DNA from: Flammula alnicola
Lineage: Eukaryota; Basidiomycota; Agaricomycetes; Agaricales; Strophariaceae
NCBI GenBank assembly: GCA_015499995.1
Contig: JADNRV010000472.1
Coordinates: 1-31,341, forward strand
DNA length: 31,341 nucleotides
Direction: 5' to 3'
This document shows, in pieces, positions 21,399-30,036 of the stretch. Numbering within the stretch: the first letter of the stretch is position 1; the number at the start of each line of letters is the position of its first letter. The notes beneath the pieces were generated by a model, which was given only the letters and a program-made list of their open reading frames with translations, was not told the DNA's origin and made no database searches. The translations under genes and the position numbers were made by a program.

Positions 21399-21404
21399 GG
21401 AAAG
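21399..21404. repeat. Target site duplication GGAAAG (left) of the nested element
   Basis: GGAAAG directly precedes the terminal TGAGT of the nested element and is repeated after its end at 23457-23462. Confidence 0.7.
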
Positions 21405-22950
21405 TGAGTTCTTATGTGTCCCCCACGGATTCCTAGTGGAATCCGGCGGAATCCACGTGGATTCCGGGCAATTCCGGTGGAATGGGTTTGGCACAGGGAC
21501 CAGCCAAAATACCGGATGTCAGTCCGGTGGAATGGGTACCGGATTGACCCGGAATCCGGTATGGGCACCGGAATTTGCCGGAACGGAACGCAAAATGGAA
21601 CGCAAAATGGAATCCGGTCAGCTGTGCAATAATTTAGTATATTTATTGTGTAATCGATATATTAAGTAATTAATTAATCATTTTACATTAATTATACAAT
21701 GATTTTTGTTAATTCGTGATGGATTCCGAATTTGGCGAGTGCACGTGCCTTCGGCAACCCGGCAATCGATTGCCGCACGATGTGACGCGGCTGCAACATT
21801 GCCACGTCATCACCTTCTTTCCTCCCACCACCATCCGTTCCACCACCACCACCATCCGTTCCACCACCACCACCACTCCCCTTGCGGACACCCGCTGGCA
21901 CCGCACAACCGCGACGACGAAGACAGCGACGGCGACGGCGACAGCGACACGCGGCGCGTGAGGGCAAACACGCCGCGGGGGGGTTTGGATACCAAGGGGG
22001 GACCCAGCAAATGGGAGGCCCATACGGTGCGTCGCGAACGACGACCCCCACGACGAGACCTAACCCCCACCCCGTTACCTCGCAGATGCGACGTGACCCC
22101 GGGCGCGGAAAATGACGCCAGGGTTCCACCTGACCGCCCCCGACAGCACCAAGTGCCACCCGACGGCCGTGACGTGTAGCGCCCACGGACGCGGCCCCGC
22201 CGACAAGACCGAAGACCCGCGACGACCAAGACCAGACCGCGAGCCCGACGACGACGACGACCCGCTGACGCACGAGCGCGGCGACGGCTGCCAACGACGC
22301 GGCCGTCGTAGCGCCCACCCACACCTCATAGGTCCACCCTCCCCCGTCACATCCCTAACGACGACGACGACGCATCGACGGACGCACCGACGACGCGACC
22401 ACCGACGCGACCACGGAGGTGACGACGTCACGACCGCCGACGCGACAACACCCCAGCGACAGCGACGACGCGACCACGAAGGCCCACGCCGCGACCACGG
22501 AAGGCTCAACGGAGGTAACGACGGCGCGACCCCGATGGAGGCGACCACGCCCGGACCATGGAAGGCCCAACGACGCGACCACGGAGGCGCCGACGAAGCG
22601 CCCACGGAGACACCGACGACGCGACCACAGACGCGACGACGACAAACCCGCAGGTGCACGAGCGCAGCCGGGGCTGCCAATAGCACCACGACGACAACGG
22701 CAACGGCGGTAACCACCGGCGCAGCACGCGACGACGAGCAGGATGACGCGACGACGCGGCGGGTGGACCGCCCACAACAGCAACAACCGCCACACACGCG
22801 AACGCGGGCGCCCACGGACGACCCGCACGAACGACGCCGCAGCGAGCACCGGCCCACTGACAACGACAACGCCGCCGCCGCCGCGGGAGGACCAGCCCAC
22901 CACGGCAAAGGTGGAGAACGAGGCGGGGCAGTGGGCTCCTGGTACATCGC

Positions 22951-22982
22951 AAACGAGCTGCAGGCATTCCTGCAGCTCGTTT
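22951..22982. other. Perfect 14-bp hairpin
   Basis: AAACGAGCTGCAGG, loop CATT, then CCTGCAGCTCGTTT, followed by a T-rich stretch. It has no mismatches in a region that is otherwise low complexity. It lies in the nested element, between the GC-rich core and the satellite. Confidence 0.8.
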
Positions 22983-23128
22983 TCTTGCTTTTATTTGTAG
23001 TATATCCATGTAATTGTAGTTTAAATAAATATATTTGATTTTGTCCTACACTGTCCATTGCTGTCTACATCCCCTCTGAAGTGGATAGAAGTTCACGGAA
23101 TTCCCTCCAATTCCACAGGAATTTTATC

Positions 23129-23315
23129 ATTCCATGTGGATTCCATGTGGATTCCATGTGGATTCCATGTGGATTCCATGTGGATTCCATGTGGATTCCA
23201 TGTGGATTCCATGTGGATTCCATGTGGATTCCATGTGGATTCCATGTGGATTCCATGTGGATTCCATGTGGATTCCATGTGGATTCCATGTGGATTCCAT
23301 GTGGATTCCATGTGG
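23129..23315. repeat. 11-bp tandem satellite, 17 units
   Basis: Unit ATTCCATGTGG, 17 consecutive perfect copies, followed by degenerate units (ATTCCACGTGG, ATTCCCTCC) to about 23432. The unit is related to the inner part of the element's terminal repeats. Because 11 is not a multiple of three and contains no stop, all three forward frames encode the same 11-residue cycle (MWIPCGFHVDS) and all reverse frames another. The long ORFs here are therefore artefacts. Confidence 0.9.
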
Positions 23316-23456
23316 ATTCCACGTGGATTCCCTCCATTCCACATGGATTGCCTCCATTCCACGTGGATTCCATAACCATTCCACATGGATTCCCTCCATT
23401 CCACGTGGATTCCCTCCCATTCCACATGGAATCAGTGGGGGAGTGAAAAGTACTCA

Positions 23457-23462
23457 GGAAAG
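23457..23462. repeat. Target site duplication GGAAAG (right) of the nested element
   Basis: A second copy of GGAAAG, directly after the terminal ACTCA. The transposase coding sequence resumes here. Confidence 0.7.
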
Positions 23463-23767
23463 TTGGCGTCGTTCTGCCCAGCATGTCCCCAGCCAGGGGT
23501 GAATCTCCCTGCTAATTGGCAGGATGACCCTCACAGGTATGCAGTCGACAATTCATGCATAAATTGGTATCCAAATTCACTGTCCATTGTAGGGAGTTAT
23601 ACACCAGGGTATTCACGGCAGATGGAAATTTCAAGGCAGAGCATCTCACTCCAAAAAATGAAGCTGACGATGTGCACCTCACCCACGGAGAAGGCTTTAT
23701 GACTGCCCCCGGCCCATACCAGGAACATTTAAAGGATGCGACTGCTAAGGCACCCCGTTATACACGA

Positions 23768-24158
23768 GTGAGTTGATTCTTGTTGTCTGCAAACACGATC
23801 GGTGGCCGTGTGTTAACGACCTCGGTGGCCGATTCTTTATCAATTCGGTGGCCGAGGAAGAACGTCAGTGGCCGATGAGGCATCGGTAGCTGGGCATCGA
23901 CAGTAGCATCATCACATTTCGGATGCCGAGGTGATTCCCACTCGGGCACCGATGGGTGCACCCTCGGTCGCAGATGTCCTACAGGCTCCGTCACTGATGG
24001 TTTCCTCCTCGGGCACCGACGGCATGCACCACTCGGGCACCGGTGGTCTGAACATCTCGGGCACCGATACACTTACCCACGGGCACCGATGTAGTTGACT
24101 ACTGCATCTGAGATCTAGCATTTCAGGTCACATGTACTGATATTGTTTCTGTTCTCAG
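23768..24158 (+). repeat. 391-bp transposase intron filled with CTCGGGCACCGATG-type repeats
   Basis: Donor GTGAGT and acceptor TTCTCAG join conserved transposase segments in frame. The interior is made of degenerate units CTCGGGCACCGATG (at least five, 23939-24090) and TCGGTGGCCGA (four, 23800-23880). All other introns of the gene, apart from the nested element, are 48-56 nt, so this one has grown by repeat expansion. Confidence 0.7.
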
Positions 24159-26412
24159 AAGCCAGCTTGCAATTCCCATCGTGCTGTTCTGGATGGTGAG
24201 AAGAGCGGTCCTGGAAAACGTGCTCGGGGCATCGGCGCCAATGCATGTGCTCGCCATGGGTGCTTCTGCCCGAGCAGTGTGGTGGATTTCCAAAAGGGTG
24301 AGAAGCAGATGAATATGGACTACTCGTTCTCCGAAGCCCTCAAAACCACCAATATCGGCTCCATTGAAACAGTCGCCCTAATCTATGATATCATGTGTGA
24401 ATATGGCGTCCACCTAGATGACCGTTTCTATGACCACACAGGCCTCACCCTCCCTCAGGGCATTGCAATCGTCAAGGCCATCGGCTTATTTCATGTTCAC
24501 GGTCATAAAGATGATTGCCTCCCTCGGTATGCTACCACTTACATTCCCGGCCTCGGTGTGATCGATGGTGAAATCCTCGAGACCCTCTGGGCTGTGCTGA
24601 ATGCAATCTCTCGAAGCCTCCGGTCGGCCACCACCGCCCACCGGACCGAGGTCGTCGATGACCATATGGGGGACTCTAATTGGAAGAAAACAATCAACAT
24701 GGGTGAGTGCTTCCATCACATTGGTTCCTGAATTATGTCTCAATATATATGACCTTAGCATCCACCATAGTGAATAAGTATGAACGGGCGGTTAAGGAGC
24801 AGGCAGAAAGCGAAAAATACTTCGAAGAATTCACCGAGGCCTGTCCGCAGGAATTAGTTCCAATATGGAAGCGAGAAATTGAACAGGCCGAGGCGCGCCG
24901 TCAAGAGGATGTAAAAAGCATGGACTACATGAACCTGAAAGTCGAAAAACGTTAGTCTTCAGTACCACTGGCTATTATGGTATCTCAATGTCTCTCCCCG
25001 CAGCTCTCACCCGATGTGAAGTTGAACTCAAATTATCAGAGAAAGAGTTGTACACCGGTGGGCAGACTGGGCAAGCAGCCTGGATCTCAAAAGGTCTAAA
25101 GATAGAAGAATCGCAGTAAGTATTCTGAACATATACCCAATCTGAAGCTAATCCAATGGTGTAAGATTTGAACTTCGTGATCACGTACGCAAGCTGGGTC
25201 GGAGGCCGACAACTGCGCAGAAGCTGGAGTTAGCTAACAAGCGACGACAGCTGAAAAACCGAATCCGAGCTTTCACAAAGACTGGCATTGAATATCTCGG
25301 AGAAGATGCTGAGGACAGCATTTATGATGTGGAAGAAGTTGTTGTGGACGACGATGTCAGCGAGGAAGACGATAATGAAACAGAGAATGCAACAATTAGT
25401 GCAGCGGACCCCGAGGGTCAAATTCTTCCATTCCCCTCGGCCATTCAAGAAGACTTCATCGCCACCCTCCCCGCGGAGCGCCGAGCTGTCATCGCAGCCC
25501 TCCGGGCAAATGAGCTTGACATTCGTGAGGGCCACGGGGACGATGCACTAGACCTGGTTCGGACAGCCGTCATACATCTTTCTTGGCAGTTCAAAAACAA
25601 GGTCCGAACTGCGAGGTCGGGGGTACAGACAACGCGGGCCTGGGATCAAGTCAAGTTGCTGAACCGGACGTGGAAGCTTCACCGACGGGTGTACAATCAC
25701 AACAGGACTGTCATGATGACCCTTGGCAATCGTGAAACTGTTGCTATCAAATATCCATTCCTTGAATTAGAGCATTGCCGCATCAGTACTACCATTTCCA
25801 ATCCAAATTCAGCTGGCCAAAGTCGGGACCGCCTCCCATGGTTTTGGAGCTCATCTGCTCGTCTGGTAGCGACCTCGGCCACCGACACTGAACACCAGAA
25901 TGAATGTAAGCTCTCTTCTTGTCCTGAGTATTCAAATCTAATTATTCCATCAGTTTATCGGGTAAATTGGCTACGTGCAAGAGCTCAGAACAATCGCTGG
26001 GCCGAGGAGCTGAATCTTACAAAGCATGAAATGCAATGGACCGTCCGGTGGTATGTGCACATGGCAGAAAAATGGAAGGCACGGAGGGACCCCGAGGTGG
26101 AAGTCTCCCGTGGGCACCGAGCCTACGCCGAGAAACAAATGGCAATGTGGAACGAGCTCGGGCGGATATCAGAAGTCATTTTTTCTAATGCTAACAGTAG
26201 TCACGTGTGCGTATGGCGGCTTGTACTGTAGTTCAAATCTGTGATTATGGTCTTTACTAACTCACCCCAGTGGGCCCCGCGGCATATCATCGGCCATGGG
26301 AACGCCGAAATTCCATATATCATTCCAATTATAGGTCTGATCACATGATCTTATCTCAGATCATCAGTTCCAAAGTTCAAGTTTATTGTTGTTCTCTCCT
26401 TCAACCACCACC

Positions 26413-27561
26413 ATGCCTCTACCACACCTTGTTTCCCCACCACCCGACGCCCGAATGCCCATCTCTTATGAAGATCGGGAGGCAAGTGCAAGGTTGAAGT
26501 TGCATCTGCTAATGGCCCGGCTTCGGACCGCAATAAGAACAGTGATGTCCCGTGATCGCAATTGGAAAATCTTGAACTGGAAGCAGAACATTCAAGATGA
26601 AGCTGTACGCATATTGCGCCTTTGAACACTGCCGATGGTCTAACAACATCGTCATTCATCCCACAGGAGCAAGTACTCACTCACGTTGGGTTTTGCACAG
26701 TCAACGGGTTCCGAATTCAGATCCCCTACCTTTTGAAGGATTTGTCAGATATGCTCCTCGAGACTAATCCCCCTCGGCAGCCCGAGGCCAACACCCTTCC
26801 AGCATCCATTAACATGGACTTCAATGCTGACCAAGATGTCGAGATCCTCGGGTGCACCAAAGATTACTGTTACTGGTGGAAGTCACCCGAGTCGGAGGCC
26901 GAGGTGCCCCGAGTCACCTGCAAGATTATACAAGCCCATTTCAAAGATTTTTTCACAACTGTGAGTTTGCTCCTCCAATTCTTTTTATTACAACAATATC
27001 CATTGCTTTTGAAAGGTGACGCACAAACATATGGCACAAATGGAAGCTCTGGGAAGCACTCAGAACATTCAACACAACAACATAGGCGATGTCCCTGGGC
27101 TAGCTGCGAGGCCACCTCCACCGGCCCCACCGGCGACTACGACCCACGGGACGCCCGAGGTCGGTACCCCCGCAGTTCCTGGGAGTGCTCCTACCTGTCC
27201 TAATTGTGCACCACTCCGTAAGACCTTGCTCCTGGCTTTTGAACGCCTTCACTCCATCCAGACTCGAGTCAACGGTGCCATTATCTTGGGTAAAGAAGCC
27301 GCAGAGAGATCTGCAGCGAGGGTGGGGGCATACGACATACTCGACAAGGTGTATTCGAAGCATGGCATACCATTTCAAGATGGGGATTCATTGCCTGAGG
27401 AATACCAGAACATATTCCCGAGGCACGAACATCACGATGGCATTTTGAATGGAATCAAACGGAGAGCATGGGCCAAACAGCAGGCATCAGAGGAGGCCAA
27501 GGGCCCTAGGCAGTCAGACGGTAGCCCCCGGCGGCCGGCGGGCCCGCGAACTCCACTGTGA
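26413..27561 (+). CDS. Gene D: unknown 343-aa protein (3 exons, intact)
   Basis: Exons 26413-26604, 26667-26960 and 27016-27561, total 1032 nt with TGA; introns of 62 and 55 nt; all junctions in frame. The chosen ATG has the context ACCACCATGC; an in-frame ATG at 26386 is possible. The N-terminus is a basic helix (ASARLKLHLLMARLRTAIRT), followed by HVGFCTVNGFRIQIPYLLKD, an acidic segment with DFNADQDVEILGCTKDYCYWW, a Pro-rich linker, a CPNC pair, a helix (LLLAFERLHSIQTRVNGAII) and a basic tail. I do not recognise a family. It lies directly downstream of the transposase and is convergent with the TET/JBP gene. The intact frame next to a broken transposase is notable. Confidence 0.65.
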
Positions 27562-27956
27562 GCAACCCACATGACTCTGAAGCAGAGTCGGTAGAATCAA
27601 TCCGTCAGAGTTCCGCGCTCAGGACTCCGATGGCTCTGAAGAGCACAACTTGTCTAATGATGATTCCGAGGGTGACAGTGGCAATTGGAATTGGATGCCG
27701 AGGGTGAAGTTGATTCGGAGAACAGTGAACAAGAATATGACGGAGATGAGGAAGATGAATAAATTGTAACACCTTGTAGGTCTCCATGTGCCGTGGGCCT
27801 GCCATTTTCGTTTGTTGAACCCCCACGGCATCATCTCCCCCAGGGCCCTGCTCTTGTTTTGCACAAATGTACTTTTTATCATGTCGAATATAAATTGCTG
27901 GGTCAATATATTGATTGATTTGGTTATATATATAAATCTTCCCCATAGGCACCGCA
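27562..27956. other. Convergent spacer between gene D and the TET/JBP gene
   Basis: 395 bp. The first part still looks coding-like in composition (GATGATTCCGAGGGTGACAG and an acidic GAGGAAGATGAATAA end), so it may be a former C-terminal extension of gene D lost by a stop. The rest is AT-rich and suitable for 3' ends of both genes. Confidence 0.35.
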
Positions 27957-29209
27957 TTAACAGTGGTCTGAATACATTGATTCATTTGCCCATGATGGCT
28001 TGGCAATCTCCAACTCCTCAATAACGTTCTGCTTCATGTGATATGCAATGCATGCTCGGTCCCCGGGACAATTAGCACCATGCCTGACAAGCCTGCCGGT
28101 TAAAGCGACCATGGTCCCTGGGTCATACTTTAATCTCATCCCCAATCCCGGAAATTCGATCCGTCCATTTTCATATATTCCGAGGGCCACCAGTATGTCA
28201 AACCATGGATGAGCTGCCCCATTGTCTCGGTGAAATGGTGTATCTCGGTTGCTGATGATAGTCATGACTGTGAATGGGGAGCTCCAAACTCGGAGTACCT
28301 CGGCGAGCTGATCCCCCTTTTTGATCGACCTCGGGCGCCCGGCGAGCAACTTGAGACTTTCTACTCCGGCGGCATACACCTCGGGGTGCATGATACTCAA
28401 CATTCCACCAACTAATGCTGAAGCTCTTATTTGCTTTTCCACCCATGCCATGCTGTGGTTCTGCATCAGTGCTGCAGAAACTTCCATGTTGTTTGATTTC
28501 TGCGAGAAAGTCAGTTATTTGGATCGCAACTGCATTCACATATTTACCTCGTGGGCCTGCTGAAACCAGGCTGGTGCCATGCTAACATTTCCTGGTTTTA
28601 ACCATCCTTCTTCTGCTCTGAAAAATTTCGGTCCCCCGCGCCAGCTACTGCATCCCTTGGTATGGATGGATCTCTCCAGTAGATGCATATCATCCCACAT
28701 TTGCCTCTGGCGCTCCTCGGTCAACCTTGGCCCCCCGAGGACGTCAACAGAATCACTCACCGAACGTTGTGTTGTCAGCGCCCCGGGTATATACCAGACC
28801 AAGATATTTCCATCCATATCGGTGACTATGCATGGTTCCGTTTGGTAGACCGTGGGCGAAAATATGGGAGGAAACTTCTTGACCAATTTGGCCTCTACCT
28901 TGGAATTGCGACCGGTGGCCTTCTCGGTTAACTCGGCCACATAGTCGTCGGCCCTCCACTGGGTTACATCTGTTTCAAATCTTCAATTAATGACTGACAT
29001 CATTCCCTTGGCAGAGTGATCAACTTACATTTTCTGCTGTATGCATCTGTGAGGACATCAACAGCCAAGTCACATTCCTGCAAGAGTGTAAAGTCCCAGT
29101 CAGATGGGAAAGGGACATCATCATCACAGGAGTGAAGCTTTTGTAGAAATTTGGCTTTCATGTAAGTGGAAATAGCCTCTGTCAGGTGAAGTGCAATGTC
29201 TGGTGTCAT
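27957..29209 (-). CDS. TET/JBP-family 2-oxoglutarate/Fe(II) dioxygenase (DNA base oxidation)
   Basis: Minus-strand exons 29209-29029, 28969-28548 and 28499-27957 with introns of 59 and 48 nt; 1146 nt, 381 aa, in frame throughout. An upstream in-frame ATG at 29269 would add 20 residues. The double-stranded beta-helix shows the iron ligands His291 and Asp293 (TPFHRDNGA) and His341 (GRLVRHGANC), and an Arg at about 349 (GDRACIAYHM) expected to bind 2-oxoglutarate. Flanking motifs WRGGPKFFRAEEGWL, SPFTVMTIISNR and YENGRIEFPGLGMRLKYDPG match fungal TET/JBP proteins linked to KDZ transposons. The family oxidises 5-methylcytosine (TET) or thymine (JBP) in DNA; which base applies here is not known. 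It is the outermost gene before the right terminus. All key residues are present. Confidence 0.88.
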
Positions 29210-29442
29210 GATGGTTTGTGGTTGGAAGAAAGAGCGTATAATTTCATTTCCCTGACGTGACCTGGTCATGTGATGGGAAATTGCAGTAAATTTTATTTAG
29301 TACAATTGTTCCTTTGGCTGAATGGAAGTGCCGAGGGTCAAATCTTACAATGGCTGACCCTCGGCACGCACTGCCTCGGTCCCGCATTGCTCGCCGCATA
29401 TTCACCGGAAAATGATCTGTATTTGTTTGTCTCATCGTCTTT
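29210..29442. promoter_or_regulatory. Upstream region of the TET/JBP gene with a 13-bp hairpin
   Basis: Contains CCCTGACGTGACC around 29251-29263, a near match to the GTCACGTGAC palindrome of the A/B promoter. It also has a perfect inverted repeat GTGCCGAGGGTCA (29328-29340) / TGACCCTCGGCAC (29355-29367) with a 14-nt loop. The hairpin contains the CCGAGG hexamer on each strand. Confidence 0.45.
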
Positions 29443-29570
29443 CACTGGATGTAGAAGTAGAAAGCAAGGCCAGTGGTGGGATGCTAAATTCAAATAACAG
29501 TACCAATTTCAACTGTTAGTTGAATGCAGCATCCCACCACGGTGCTTGCTTTCTACATCTACATCCAGTG
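29443..29570. repeat. Imperfect 43-bp inverted repeat at the inner edge of the right terminus
   Basis: Arms of about 43 bp (29443-29485 and 29528-29570) pair through CACTGGATGTAGAAGTAGAA, GCAAG and TGGTGGGATGCT with a few mismatches around a 42-nt loop. The outer arm continues into the sequence shared with the left terminal repeat. The inner arm therefore looks like a partial inverted duplication of the end of the terminal repeat. Confidence 0.75.
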
Positions 29571-30036
29571 GAAGACAACATGACACTACATATCATTTTC
29601 TGGTGAATATGCGAGACCGAGGGAGTACATGCTGAGGGACGAACGTGTAAAGGAATGCTAGGCAGAACCCGAGGGCCATTTATATGGCCGCCCTCGGGAC
29701 CAATTACCGGGCCCCTATTATCCTGCGCTAGCTGGCCCCCCTGGGAATCAATCGCCTGGGCCCCCTGGGAATGGATTACCGGGCCCCCTGGGAAGCCATT
29801 ACGCCCACCCTCGGGACCGAACCCCGTATGGTAACCAGGCCCTGGGTGTGCCTATAGGACCCAGTCGCATGCAAATGAACCGTGAGACACGCGATTTCGT
29901 ACCTGATCCGGCCGCACCGTGAAGCACATGACAGCTGTTGTTTCTAAGTCAGTGCGGCTAGCCCGGTGATCATTGTGATTTTGTTGATTACCGGACTCAG
30001 GTTACTAAGGTGATTGTTACACTGTCCTATGTGGTG
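29545..30036 (-). repeat. Right terminal inverted repeat of the KDZ element
   Basis: Pairs with 11345-11865. It includes a hairpin at 29668-29698 (CCCGAGGGCCAT/ATGGCC-G-CCCTCGGG) and three to four units of CCCTGGGAAnC minisatellite (29740-29800). It ends CACTGTCCTATGTG. The outer 200 bp match the left terminus almost base for base. Confidence 0.85.

Larger units (their letters stand above)
21405..23456. mobile_element. Nested 2052-bp TIR element that mimics an intron
   Basis: The 5' end TGAGTTCTTATGTGTCCCCC and the complement of the 3' end TGAGTACTTTTCACTCCCCC align without gaps over 38 bp (30 identical by eye), including a shared GATTCCnnGTGGAAT block. A perfect 6-bp duplication GGAAAG flanks it. 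With one G on each side the borders read GTGAGT...ACTCAG. Inside are an AT-rich stretch (21630-21720), a GC-rich, CGACGA/CCACCACC low-complexity core (21780-22930), a hairpin (22951-22982) and the 11-bp satellite (23129-23315). No transposase is visible, so it is non-autonomous. Its class cannot be decided from the termini. Confidence 0.75.
20190..26231 (+). pseudogene. KDZ-family transposase with CxC2-like cysteine cluster, broken N-terminal half
   Basis: Domains in order: NDFLREW and DYLKTILAMEHRG; cysteine cluster from 20418 (CEVCRRAGKWRCKQC, then HQFLPFIVETWNGRYF and LYLGHHGMPCP); FITIVDVSGIHHLPVIGC; MGLFPTSF to RYRELRRLSREYRNMKKWK; FCPACPQPGVNLP; ADGNFKAEHL and LTHGEGFM; RHGCFCPSSVVDFQKGEKQ; YDIMCEYGVH; GLFHVHGHKDDC; DGEILETLWA; then EFYRVNWLRARAQNNRWAEE. 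The Asp of ADGNFK, the Asp of YDIMCEY and the Glu of DGEILE fit an RNase H-fold catalytic triad. Exons from 23458 splice cleanly (introns 23537-23592, 23768-24158, 24703-24758, 24951-25003, 25116-25165, 25906-25953). Upstream there are shifts near 20345, 20885 and 20995 and a TGA at 21310. A 2-kb element interrupts the gene at 21405. The protein would cut and join the element's termini. Confidence 0.85.
11345..30036 (+). mobile_element. Large KDZ-class DNA transposon with TET/JBP cargo (18.7 kb)
   Basis: Bounded by near-identical inverted termini beginning CACATAGGACAGTGTAACAA at 11345 and ending with its complement at 30036. Inside are a KDZ transposase with a CxC2-like cysteine cluster, a TET/JBP dioxygenase and four unknown genes. 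KDZ transposons carrying or accompanying TET/JBP genes are known from agaric basidiomycetes. No matching target duplication is visible (GCTCTGAA left, GTGCCATT right), so the two ends may derive from different insertions or the duplication has decayed. A nested 2-kb element lies at 21405-23456. The element is probably non-autonomous now because its transposase is broken. Confidence 0.85.

Noticed and set aside
22112..23038. 308-codon ORF in the nested element
   Set aside because: It runs through CGACGA/CCACGG low-complexity DNA and gives Arg/Thr/Asp repeats. Long ORFs also exist on the opposite strand, as expected for GC-rich repeats without stops.
23129..23432. CRISPR-like array
   Set aside because: The units are contiguous 11-mers with no spacers, and the window is eukaryotic.
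23058..23502. Several 97-139-codon ORFs in all frames
   Set aside because: They are the 11-bp satellite read in different frames.
11345..30036. Helitron or Crypton as the class of the large element
   Set aside because: The long terminal inverted repeats and the KDZ transposase with a CxC2-like cluster fit a KDZ DNA transposon. There is no Rep/helicase or tyrosine recombinase.
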